DNA from: 40CM-2-70-7 sp035631315
Lineage (GTDB): Bacteria; Gemmatimonadota; Gemmatimonadetes; Gemmatimonadales; GWC2-71-9
Reading direction: 5' to 3'
Assembly (NCBI GenBank): GCA_035631315.1
Contig: DASQIZ010000069.1
Coordinates: forward strand, 1-64,000
Length of the DNA: 64,000 nt
Part shown: in pieces, positions 8,620 to 16,079 of the stretch
Position numbering within the stretch: the stretch's first letter is position 1
Layout of the letters: every line of letters starts with the position of its first letter
Position numbers and translations under genes: made by a program
The notes under the pieces: model-generated
Seen by the model: only the letters and a program-made list of their open reading frames with translations
Told to the model about the DNA's origin: nothing
Database searches by the model: none

Positions 8620-8730
8620 TGCGTCGAGAAGCACGGCGTCGAGAAACAAGGCGTCGAGGGGTGAGCCGTCAAGAGATCGATCGTCAACGTTTTGTCTCTC
8701 GATCGGCCTCTCGACGTCGTACTTCTTGAC
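8620..8730. repeat. 15-base-period GTCGAG repeat array with inverted copies (cluster C)
   Basis: Plus-oriented units begin at 8623, 8638, 8653, 8668 and 8683 (period exactly 15; the last two degenerate to GTCAAG and GTCAAC). Inverted units follow at 8698, 8710 and 8725, with spacings of 12 and 15. The block sits between the stop of the NADH dehydrogenase gene (8732) and the start of the DUF5117 protease (8594), 1 base beyond the stop. Same consensus as cluster A, about GGCGTCGAGAAGCAA. Confidence 0.85.
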
Positions 8731-8731
8731 G

Positions 8732-9991
8732 TCAGTCTCTGGTTATCAGGCGGGCACTGCGGTCGTAGAAGAAGTAGTCCCAGGCCCAGTCGAGCAGGAC
8801 GAACAGCTTGTTGCGGAACCCGATCAGCTGGATGATGTGCACCACCAGCCAGACCACCCAGGCAGGAAATCCCGTGAATGCCAATCCCCGGATATCGGCG
8901 ACGGCCGCGTTCCGCCCGATGGTCGCCAGCACGCCGGGGTCCCGGTACTGGAACGGGCGCGGCTCCTCCCCGGCGATCTGGCGCCGGATGTTCGCGACCA
9001 CCGACCGGGCCATCTGAATAGCGACGGGCGCGAGCATGGGCAGCACTTGGCCCTCGATTTCGAGATGGGCCGAATCGCCGATCACGAACGCCCGCTCGTC
9101 CCCAGGCAGGCGAAGGGCGGTATCGACGGCGACGCGCCCCTGCCGGAGCGGCTTCACGCCGACCATGGGAGCGAGCGCGACGGCCTCGACGCCGGCAGCC
9201 CAGATGAGCGTCCTGGTGGGGATCACTTCCCCGCCGGCGATCCGCGCCCGCTCGCCATCGAATCCTTCCACCGCCGTGCCGAACCGTACTTCGACGTGCT
9301 TCTTCCAGAGCATGTCGGCGGTGGGCTGGGAGAATCGGGCGCGCATGCCGGGCAGCAGGCGCTGTCCGGCTTCGAGGAGCAGGATGCGCGTGTCCTGAAT
9401 GTTGAGGGCCTGCGTATCCCGAGACAGCACGAGCCGGATCAACTCGGCGAGGGCGCCCGCCATCTCCACGCCGGTCGGTCCCCCGCCCACCACCAGAAAC
9501 GTGAGCAGCATCCGCCGCCGTTCGAGGTCAGGCTCGAGGACTGCCTGCTCGATGCAGGAGAGGACGTGATTGCGGATGTTGACGGCATCGGAGAGCCCCT
9601 TCAGGCCGAGGGCATTCCGGGCAAGGCTGTCGATGCCGAAGTAGTTGGTGCGGCCGCCGGTGGCGAGGATGAGGTAGTCGTAGACAACGTCACCCGCGGA
9701 CGTGTGCACTACCCGCGCGGCGCGGTCTACGCCCGTCATCTCGGCCATGCGGAACTCGAAGTTCTTCTGGCCCCGGAGAATCCGGCGCACGGGGCGCGCG
9801 ATGGATGAGGGTTCGAGCCCCGCCATGGCGACCTGATAGAGCAGCGGCTGGAAGAGGTGGTAGTTATTGCGGTCGATCAGCACGAGGTGAACCGGAGCCC
9901 GGCCGAGGGCCTTGGCGGCTTCGAGGCCGCCAAAGCCCGCGCCGACGATCACGACTGTCGGAGTTCCAGCGGTCCGGGCCGTGCCGGCCAT
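8732..9991 (-). CDS. ndh: Type II NADH dehydrogenase (NAD(P)/FAD-dependent oxidoreductase)
   Basis: 419 residues. Oxidises NADH and passes electrons to quinone without pumping protons; peripheral on the inner membrane. Seen: FAD-binding GAGFGGLEAAKALG near the N-terminus, the FQPLLYQVA segment, NAD-binding VVGGGPTGVEMAGALAEL at about 175-190, the second FAD motif AFVIGDSAH near 300, and a hydrophobic C-terminal patch (GFPAWVVWLVVHIIQLIGFR then the DWAWDYFFYDRSARL tail) typical of this group's membrane anchor. A nuo gene is also present, so both NADH dehydrogenase types probably coexist. It follows the YbjQ gene with a 3-base gap and ends at repeat cluster C. Confidence 0.92.
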   Translation of the reverse strand: MAGTARTAGTPTVVIVGAGFGGLEAAKALGRAPVHLVLIDRNNYHLFQPLLYQVAMAGLEPSSIARPVRRILRGQKNFEFRMAEMTGVDRAARVVHTSAGDVVYDYLILATGGRTNYFGIDSLARNALGLKGLSDAVNIRNHVLSCIEQAVLEPDLERRRMLLTFLVVGGGPTGVEMAGALAELIRLVLSRDTQALNIQDTRILLLEAGQRLLPGMRARFSQPTADMLWKKHVEVRFGTAVEGFDGERARIAGGEVIPTRTLIWAAGVEAVALAPMVGVKPLRQGRVAVDTALRLPGDERAFVIGDSAHLEIEGQVLPMLAPVAIQMARSVVANIRRQIAGEEPRPFQYRDPGVLATIGRNAAVADIRGLAFTGFPAWVVWLVVHIIQLIGFRNKLFVLLDWAWDYFFYDRSARLITRD

Positions 9992-9994
9992 GGA

Positions 9995-10336
9995 TTACTC
10001 GAGGACGACCGCCGTCCCGTAACAGAGCACTTCAGTGGCCGCGGAGCGCGCCCCGCCGATCTCGGAGGCGTCGTAGCTGACGCCCAGGATGGCGTTGGCC
10101 CCCATTTCGCGCGCGTGCGTGATCATCAGATCGTACGCGGTCTGCCGCGCCTGCTCGCACATCTCCGTGTAGGCGCCGATGTTGCCGCCCACGATGGACT
10201 TCAATCCGCCCAGGATGCCCTGACTGATGGTGGGTGCGCGGACGATGATGCCTCGCACCAGGCCTTTGTACTCCCGGACGCGCCGCCCTTCGACGGCGAA
10301 CGTAGTGGACACGATCATCGAGGACGCGAGGGCCAC
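9995..10336 (-). CDS. YbjQ/DUF74 family protein (heavy-metal-binding domain-like)
   Basis: 113 residues; the conserved domain runs from IVSTTFAVEGRRV through GNIGAYTEMCEQARQ and GANAILGVSYDASEIG to the end. YbjQ (PF01906) proteins form pentamers of unknown function; a metal-binding role has been suggested but is unproven. The GTG at 10334-10336 is chosen because AAGGAGG lies four bases upstream; an ATG at 10316-10318 starts right at the conserved domain but has no ribosome-binding site. A frame open to 10783 runs through panD in another frame and is not coding. It lies between panD and ndh on the same strand. Confidence 0.85.
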   Translation of the reverse strand: MALASSMIVSTTFAVEGRRVREYKGLVRGIIVRAPTISQGILGGLKSIVGGNIGAYTEMCEQARQTAYDLMITHAREMGANAILGVSYDASEIGGARSAATEVLCYGTAVVLE

Positions 10337-10356
10337 GAAACCTCCTTGGTGAGGAA

Positions 10357-10758
10357 TCAGTCGGACTCGGACAGGATGGCGATGTCTTTGGATTGGTCGG
10401 CGGTGATGCGCTCGCGAACCTTGTTCTTGGCGTCGAGCAGGACGATGACGGGCTGGTGCGGTTTCGCCTCGTCGGGAGTGTACTGGGCGTAGGCGATGAT
10501 GATCACGTGGTCGCCAGGATGCACCAGGCGGGCCGCGGCGCCGTTGACGCAGATGGTGCCCGAGCCCCGCTTGCCCGAGATGGTGTAGGTCTCGAACCGG
10601 TTTCCGTTGTTGACGTCGACCACCTGCACGCGCTCGAAGGGGATGATGCCCGCGGACTCGAGGAGCTCGGCGTCGATGGTGATCGAGCCTTCGTAATGGA
10701 GCTCGGCCTGTGTCACGGTGGCGCGATGAAGCTTGGCCTTGCAGAGCGTCAAGAACAT
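10357..10758 (-). CDS. panD: Aspartate 1-decarboxylase
   Basis: 133 residues. Converts L-aspartate to beta-alanine for pantothenate and CoA synthesis. The proenzyme cuts itself between Gly and Ser to make a pyruvoyl cofactor. Seen: MFLTLCKAKLHRATVTQAEL at the start, the self-processing site YEGSITID near residue 24, the conserved NGNRFETYTI and GAAARLVHPGDHVIIIAY segments. Length and layout match the family. coaBC, a later enzyme of CoA synthesis, lies at 34.7-35.9 kb. It is divergent from sdhC. Confidence 0.95.
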   Translation of the reverse strand: MFLTLCKAKLHRATVTQAELHYEGSITIDAELLESAGIIPFERVQVVDVNNGNRFETYTISGKRGSGTICVNGAAARLVHPGDHVIIIAYAQYTPDEAKPHQPVIVLLDAKNKVRERITADQSKDIAILSESD

Positions 10759-10761
10759 GGA

Positions 10762-10790
10762 TTGAAGATAGCAGGGGGACCAAGTATCAT
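10762..10790 (+). promoter_or_regulatory. Sigma-70-type promoter for sdhCAB
   Basis: TTGAAG (10762-10767) and TATCAT (10785-10790) are separated by exactly 17 bases, placing the transcript start near 10797, about 33 bases before the sdhC ATG. Confidence 0.5.
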
Positions 10791-10829
10791 CCGTCGGGCT
10801 TTCCTGGACGCCCTTTCCGGGGAGACGTG

Positions 10830-11507
10830 ATGTCGTCGACGCAGTCCCTCACCCGCTCGCTCATCGGCCGGAAGGTGCTCATGGCCGTCACGGGCGTGGT
10901 GCTTCTGCTCTTCGTTCTCGCGCACATGGCCGGCAACCTGCATTTCTTCGAGGGCCCCAAGGCCATCGCGGATTATGCGCTGTTCCTGCGCACCGTCGGT
11001 GCGCCGGTGCTCGGCTACGGGCAGGCGCTCTGGATCGTCCGGATCGTGCTCATCGTGTCCGTCCTCGTGCACATCTGGGCGGCCTGGTCCGTGACGCGGG
11101 CCTCCCGGGCCGCCCGACCGGTGGGCTACAAACAGCTCGAGAAGGTCGAAACGACGTACGCCGCGCGCACCATGCGCTGGGGGGGCGTCATCATCTTCGC
11201 CTTCGTCGTATTCCATCTGCTGGACCTGACGTTCGGCTCTGCGAATCCCTCCTACGTGCACCTCGATCCCTATCACAACATGGTCGCGAGCTTTGGCCGG
11301 TGGCCGGTCGCCGTCAGCTACCTGATCGCCATGGGCGTGCTCTGCCTGCACATGTACCACGGGATCTACTCGGGCTTTCAGACGCTGGGACTGAACCATC
11401 CCCGGTATAACCGGTTCCGGCGGGGGTTGGCGGGCGCGTATGCCATCATCGTGGCGGCCGGGTTCGCCGCGGTGCCCGTTTCGATTCTCGCGGGTTGGAT
11501 GAGGTAA
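10830..11507 (+). CDS. sdhC: Succinate dehydrogenase cytochrome b558 subunit
   Basis: 225 residues; the membrane anchor that carries haem b and passes electrons between the iron-sulfur subunit and quinone. Seen: five hydrophobic helices, starting KVLMAVTGVVLLLFVLAHM after SLIGR, with haem-ligand candidate histidines in HMAGNLHFFEG, HIWAAW, FHLLDLTFG and HMYHGIYSGFQTLG. The single long anchor subunit matches the b558 type (Bacteroidota, epsilon-type) rather than the paired SdhC/SdhD type. ATG at 10830 is preceded by GGGGAG at a good distance. First gene of sdhC-sdhA-sdhB. Confidence 0.92.
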   Translation: MSSTQSLTRSLIGRKVLMAVTGVVLLLFVLAHMAGNLHFFEGPKAIADYALFLRTVGAPVLGYGQALWIVRIVLIVSVLVHIWAAWSVTRASRAARPVGYKQLEKVETTYAARTMRWGGVIIFAFVVFHLLDLTFGSANPSYVHLDPYHNMVASFGRWPVAVSYLIAMGVLCLHMYHGIYSGFQTLGLNHPRYNRFRRGLAGAYAIIVAAGFAAVPVSILAGWMR

Positions 11508-11509
11508 TC

Positions 11510-13420
11510 GTGGAGCTCAAGAGCGCCGTCCCCGAGGGACCGATCGCCGAGAAGTGGGAGCGCCATCGCTTCGAGATGAAGCTGGTGAATCCGGCGAACA
11601 AGCGGAAACACTCGATCATCGTGGTGGGCTCCGGGCTCGCGGGGGCATCCGCCGCGGCCTCGATGGCGGAGCTGGGCTATCAGGTCTCGTGTTTCTGCTT
11701 CCAGGATTCGCCCCGCCGCGCCCACTCGATCGCGGCGCAGGGCGGCATCAACGCCGCCAAGAACTATCCGAACGACGGCGACTCGGTCTACCGGCTCTTC
11801 TATGACACGGTGAAGGGCGGTGACTTCCGCTCGCGCGAAGCCAACGTCTATCGCCTGGCGCAGATCTCGGTGCAGATCATCGATCAGTGCGCCGCGCAGG
11901 GTGTGCCGTTCGCCCGCGAGTATGGCGGCCTGCTTGCCAACCGGTCGTTCGGCGGCGCGCAGGTCTCCCGCACGTTCTACGCCCGCGGCCAGACCGGACA
12001 GCAGCTCCTCCTCGGTGCCTACCAGGCGCTGTCCCGGCAAATCGGGCTGGGCGGGGTGAAGATGCACCCGCGCACCGAGATGCTGGACATCATCGTGGTG
12101 AACGGCCAGGCGCGCGGCATCGTGGTCCGGGATCTCGTGTCGGGCCAGATCAGCTCGCACGTCGCCGACGCGGTGGTGCTGGCGACGGGCGGGTACAGCA
12201 ACGTCTACTTCCTGTCGACCAACGCGAAGGGCTGCAACGTCACCGCCACCTGGCGGGCGCACAAGCGCGGCGCGCTCTTTGCGAACCCCTGCTATACGCA
12301 GATCCATCCCACCTGCATTCCCGTGCACGGCGACCATCAGTCCAAGTTGACGCTGATGAGCGAGTCCCTCCGCAATGACGGCCGGGTGTGGGTGCCGAAG
12401 GCCAAGGGAGATTCCCGCTCACCCGCGCAGATTCCAGACGCCGAGCGCGACTACTACCTCGAGCGGATGTATCCGTCGTTCGGCAATCTGGTCCCCCGCG
12501 ACGTTGCGAGCCGGCGCGCGAAGGACATGTGCGACGACGGACTGGGGATCGGCGGCGGGCATCAGGTCTACCTGGACTTCCGGGATGCGGTGAAGCGCCT
12601 TGGCCCCACGGTGGTGGCGGAGCGGTACGGCAACCTCTTCGAGATGTACCAGCGCATCACCGGCGAGGACCCCTATCAGGTGCCGATGCGCATTTACCCC
12701 GCCCCGCATTACACCATGGGTGGGCTCTGGGTGGACTACAACCTGATGAGCACCATTCCGGGCCTGCACGTCATCGGGGAGGCGAACTTTTCGGATCATG
12801 GCGCGAACCGGCTCGGCGCGAGCGCGCTGATGCAGGGTCTGGCGGACGGCTACTTCGTGATCCCCTACACCATCGGCAACTATGTCGCGCAGGCCAAGCT
12901 GCCTCCCGTTTCGACGTCGGATCCGGAGGTCAAGAAGGTCGAAGCCGAGGTGACGGAAAAGATCAAGAAGCTCCTGGCCATCAACGGCACCAAGAGCGTC
13001 GACGCGTTCCACCGCGAGCTGGGCCGGCTGATGTGGGATCAGTGCGGCATGTCGCGGAACCGCGCGGGGCTCGAGTCGGCCATCGACAAGGTCCGGGCCA
13101 TGCGAGAGCGCTTCTGGAAGGATGTATTTGTGGCGGGCGCCGGTGAGGACCTGAATCAATCGCTCGAGAAGGCGGGCCGCGTGGCGGACTTCTTCGAATT
13201 CGCGGAGCTGATGTGCGAGGACGCGCTGCACCGGGAAGAATCGTGTGGTGCGCACTTCCGCGAAGAGTACCAGACGCCCGACGGTGAAGCCAAGCGCGAT
13301 GATGCGCGCTTCTCATTCGTTTCGGCCTGGGAGTTCGCCGGGGTCGGCGCGGCGCCGAAACTCTCCAAGGAGCCGCTCGAGTTCGACTACGTCCATCTGG
13401 CCCAACGGAGCTACAAGTGA
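11510..13420 (+). CDS. sdhA: Succinate dehydrogenase flavoprotein subunit
   Basis: 636 residues. Oxidises succinate to fumarate in the TCA cycle using covalently bound FAD. Seen: FAD-binding IIVVGSGLAGASAAASMAEL at about 35, the flavin-attachment/dinucleotide region HSIAAQGGINAAKNYPNDGD near 75, and the substrate-side segments YPAPHYTMGGLWVDYN and GEANFSDHGANRLGASAL. Start chosen as GTG at 11510, two bases after the sdhC stop with GAGG five bases upstream; a TTG at 11495 inside sdhC is less likely. Overlaps sdhB by four bases (GTGA). The subtype pairs with the b558 anchor. Confidence 0.95.
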   Translation: MELKSAVPEGPIAEKWERHRFEMKLVNPANKRKHSIIVVGSGLAGASAAASMAELGYQVSCFCFQDSPRRAHSIAAQGGINAAKNYPNDGDSVYRLFYDTVKGGDFRSREANVYRLAQISVQIIDQCAAQGVPFAREYGGLLANRSFGGAQVSRTFYARGQTGQQLLLGAYQALSRQIGLGGVKMHPRTEMLDIIVVNGQARGIVVRDLVSGQISSHVADAVVLATGGYSNVYFLSTNAKGCNVTATWRAHKRGALFANPCYTQIHPTCIPVHGDHQSKLTLMSESLRNDGRVWVPKAKGDSRSPAQIPDAERDYYLERMYPSFGNLVPRDVASRRAKDMCDDGLGIGGGHQVYLDFRDAVKRLGPTVVAERYGNLFEMYQRITGEDPYQVPMRIYPAPHYTMGGLWVDYNLMSTIPGLHVIGEANFSDHGANRLGASALMQGLADGYFVIPYTIGNYVAQAKLPPVSTSDPEVKKVEAEVTEKIKKLLAINGTKSVDAFHRELGRLMWDQCGMSRNRAGLESAIDKVRAMRERFWKDVFVAGAGEDLNQSLEKAGRVADFFEFAELMCEDALHREESCGAHFREEYQTPDGEAKRDDARFSFVSAWEFAGVGAAPKLSKEPLEFDYVHLAQRSYK

Positions 13421-14193
13421 AGCTCGTCCTCCACGTGTGGCGTCAGGCGGGACCACAGGCCAAGGGCGACTTCGTCCGCTACGAGGTGCCCGACGCCTCG
13501 CCGGACATCTCGTTCCTCGAGCTTTTGGACCTGCTGAACGAGTCTTTGATCGCCCGGCGGATGGAACCGATCGCCTTCGACCACGATTGCCGAGAAGGAA
13601 TTTGCGGAAGCTGTGGCGTGGTGATCAATGGCCGGCCCCATGGCCCCCAGCGGCACACGACGGCCTGCCAGCTGCATCTCCGGAGCTTCCAGGACGGCCA
13701 GGAGATCTGGGTCGAGCCCTGGCGCGCGAAGGCATTTCCGCTGGTGAAGGACCTGGTCGTGGACCGGAGCGCATTCGACCGGGTGATCCAGTCGGGGGGC
13801 TTCATCACTGCGCGGACCGGCAGTGCGCCTGACGCAAATGCGGTGCTCGTGCCCAAGCGGGATTCCGACCTCGCCATGGACGCCGCGCAGTGCATCGGGT
13901 GCGGCGCCTGCGTCGCCGCGTGCCCGAACGCCTCGGCGACCTTGTTCGTGGCGGCCAAGGTGAGCCACCTCGGACTCCTGCCCCAGGGACAGCCCGAGCG
14001 GTACTCGCGCGTGGTGAAGATGGTCGAGACGATGGATGCGGAGGGATTCGGCGCCTGCACCAATCATGGCGAGTGCATGGCTGCCTGCCCGAAGGGCATC
14101 AGCGTGGACTTCATTGCGCGGCTGAACCGCGACTACCTGAAGGCCACTCTGGCGCCCCCGCCGGAGGGCGCCGGGTGGAGTGGCGCCGCCTAG
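13417..14193 (+). CDS. sdhB: Succinate dehydrogenase iron-sulfur subunit
   Basis: 258 residues, GTG start overlapping the sdhA stop. Carries the electron chain from FAD to the membrane anchor. Seen: [2Fe-2S] ligands in CREGICGSCGVVINGRPHGP with a later Cys (TTACQLHL), then two clusters in the C-terminal half: CIGCGACVAACPNAS and CTNHGECMAACPKGI, giving the [4Fe-4S] and [3Fe-4S] sites. Its stop codon shares a CTAG with the stop of the converging mdh gene, so the transcripts overlap by four coding bases. Confidence 0.95.
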   Translation: MKLVLHVWRQAGPQAKGDFVRYEVPDASPDISFLELLDLLNESLIARRMEPIAFDHDCREGICGSCGVVINGRPHGPQRHTTACQLHLRSFQDGQEIWVEPWRAKAFPLVKDLVVDRSAFDRVIQSGGFITARTGSAPDANAVLVPKRDSDLAMDAAQCIGCGACVAACPNASATLFVAAKVSHLGLLPQGQPERYSRVVKMVETMDAEGFGACTNHGECMAACPKGISVDFIARLNRDYLKATLAPPPEGAGWSGAA

Positions 14194-15119
14194 AGCGACA
14201 CCGCCTTCATCGTATCGAGCACCGATTGGGCCGACTTCGCGAGGTCGGCCTTTTCATTGGCGGACAGCTCGACGGTCACGATCTGCTCGAGCCCCTTCCG
14301 GCCGATCTTGCAGGGCACGCCCGAGTACATCCCCTTGAGTCCGTACTCCCCTTCGAGCCACGCCGAGCACGGCAGGATGCGCTTCTGGTCCTTCACGATC
14401 GCCTCGACCATCTCGGCCGCGGCGGCCGAGGGAGCGTAGTAGGCCGAGCCGGTCTTCAAGTACTGCACGATCTCCGCGCCCCCATTCCGGGTGCGCGTCA
14501 CGATCGCGTCGATCTTGTCCTTGGCCAGGAGTTGGGTGACGGGGATCCCGGCCACCGTCGTGCAGGAGATCAACGGCACCATCGTGTCGCCGTGGCCACC
14601 CAGCACCATCGCCTGGATGTCCTTCACCGATACATCGAGCGCCTCGGCCAGGAACGCCCGATACCGTGCCGTGTCCAGCACGCCCGCCATTCCGATCACC
14701 CGCTCGCGCGGAAAGCCGGTGACCTGTTTCGTCACCCAGCACATCACGTCCAGGGGATTCGAGATCACGACCACAATCGCGTTCGGTGAAGCCTTCTTGA
14801 TCTCCCCCGAAACCGCCTTCACGATATCGGCGTTGGTGCGGACGAGATCGTCACGGCTCATGCCGGGCTTGCGGGCGATCCCGGCGGTGACGACGAAGAC
14901 CTCACTGCCCTGCGCCGCCGAGTAGTCGTTCGCTCCGATGACGCGGGTGTCGAAGCCCTCGATGGGCGCGGACTCCCACTGATCGAGCCCCTTCCCCTGC
15001 GGCACCCCTTCGACGACGTCCACCAGAACGATGGTCCGGGCCAGCTCCTTCTCGGCCAGGCGCTGAGCCGCCGTCGCGCCGACGTTGCCCGCACCGACCA
15101 CCGTGATCTTGTTCAGCAT
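14190..15119 (-). CDS. mdh: Malate dehydrogenase (LDH-like type)
   Basis: 309 residues. Interconverts malate and oxaloacetate with NAD in the TCA cycle, next to sdhCAB. Seen: NAD-binding VVGAGNVGATAAQRLAEKEL at the N-terminus, GIARKPGMSRDDL (substrate-binding Arg), NPLDVMCWV, and the catalytic GGHGDTMVP. The Arg/Met pattern and length put it in the LDH-like malate dehydrogenase group. ATG at 15117-15119. Converges on sdhB with a shared CTAG. Confidence 0.93.
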   Translation of the reverse strand: MLNKITVVGAGNVGATAAQRLAEKELARTIVLVDVVEGVPQGKGLDQWESAPIEGFDTRVIGANDYSAAQGSEVFVVTAGIARKPGMSRDDLVRTNADIVKAVSGEIKKASPNAIVVVISNPLDVMCWVTKQVTGFPRERVIGMAGVLDTARYRAFLAEALDVSVKDIQAMVLGGHGDTMVPLISCTTVAGIPVTQLLAKDKIDAIVTRTRNGGAEIVQYLKTGSAYYAPSAAAAEMVEAIVKDQKRILPCSAWLEGEYGLKGMYSGVPCKIGRKGLEQIVTVELSANEKADLAKSAQSVLDTMKAVSL

Positions 15120-15157
15120 TTGATGAAATCCCTGGAATGGGTGCGCGCGAAAGCTAA

Positions 15158-15176
15158 CATCACGCGCCTAGTGATG
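15158..15176 (-). terminator. Weak hairpin at the end of the DUF4340 gene
   Basis: CATCAC and GTGATG form a six-base stem around a 7-base loop that includes the DUF4340 stop. In the minus direction it is followed by a mildly T-rich stretch (TTAGCTTTC) before mdh. Could stop transcription or be a chance pairing. Confidence 0.25.
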
Positions 15177-16079
15177 CGCGCGGAGACTGTCGGCCGCGGG
15201 CGTGAGCTGCGTGACCTGGTAGTTCTCGATCCGGTATGCCACCGAGTCACGGGCCCGCGTGGCCCAGTAAGAACCGGACGTCGAGTCAAGGGTGAGCGAC
15301 AGCACAGGCGCCCCTCCCTTCCCGCGCACGGTCACAGTGCGTTGCCCGCGCGCCGACCCATGCCGGAGTGAATCGGCGGTGTGTGGACCGCCGAATCCCT
15401 GCGCGTCGAGGGTCCGGAACTGCGCCAGGAGTACGCCCATCTTCATCGAATCGGCCTTCTGACCCTCCACGGTCCACCCTTTGGCCTGCCGCTGGACTGT
15501 GAAATGCCTGCCATGCAATCCGATCTCGATGGACTCGATGGAATCTGGAGCGATCGTGGCGATGCGACGGTCGCGCCAGACGTCGGGCCCGCGCTGGACG
15601 AGGTACGGCATCGTGCCGCGCCAGAGATATGCCGTATCGGACTTCGGCAGACGGACGTACGCCGTACCGTATTCCGAGCCGGTCTTGCCGATGAGCAACG
15701 TGAAGCGGGGCTGCGCGGCGGGTCCGACGCGGAGGGTCCAAGCCGTGCTGTCCAGCCCCATCCGGCCGAATGACGACGGACTGATGGACGCAACGTCCCG
15801 CGGCGACGTATCACCGATCGCCCTGAGTAGCTCAGTGCCCTTCCCGGGTGTGGCCGGGAAGCCATTTGCCGTCCAGACGCTTGGAGCGACTTGGGCCAAC
15901 CGGACGGTGTCACGCCCGTGGATGATGGCGATGGTGTCCGTCAGGGTCGCCGGCAGGGCCGGCAGGGCAAGCGACCCCCGCACCTTGTCGGAGCGATGGC
16001 TGGCGAGCGCCGAGAGACCCCAGAGCGCGAGCAGGACGACGACGGCGATGGCGAGACGACGCAGCTGAACACTGCTCAT
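15168..16079 (-). CDS. DUF4340 domain protein, third component of a Gld-type ABC system
   Basis: 303 residues with one N-terminal membrane helix (LAIAVVVLLALWGLSALA) and a large extracytoplasmic domain of repeated short beta-rich units (VRLPKSDTAYLWRGTMPYL, WTVEGQKADS). The DUF4340 family (PF14238) commonly sits after gldA/gldF/gldG-like genes. Here it follows the gldF-G fusion with an ATGA overlap. Function is unknown; it is probably a periplasm-facing partner of the transporter (inference from context). The C-terminus ends in a hairpin region upstream of mdh. Confidence 0.82.
   Translation of the reverse strand: MSSVQLRRLAIAVVVLLALWGLSALASHRSDKVRGSLALPALPATLTDTIAIIHGRDTVRLAQVAPSVWTANGFPATPGKGTELLRAIGDTSPRDVASISPSSFGRMGLDSTAWTLRVGPAAQPRFTLLIGKTGSEYGTAYVRLPKSDTAYLWRGTMPYLVQRGPDVWRDRRIATIAPDSIESIEIGLHGRHFTVQRQAKGWTVEGQKADSMKMGVLLAQFRTLDAQGFGGPHTADSLRHGSARGQRTVTVRGKGGAPVLSLTLDSTSGSYWATRARDSVAYRIENYQVTQLTPAADSLRAHH

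Noticed and set aside
8595..8687. N-terminal extension of the DUF5117 protease to an ATG at 8687
   Set aside because: It would translate repeat cluster C; the signal peptide begins at the ATG at 8592-8594.
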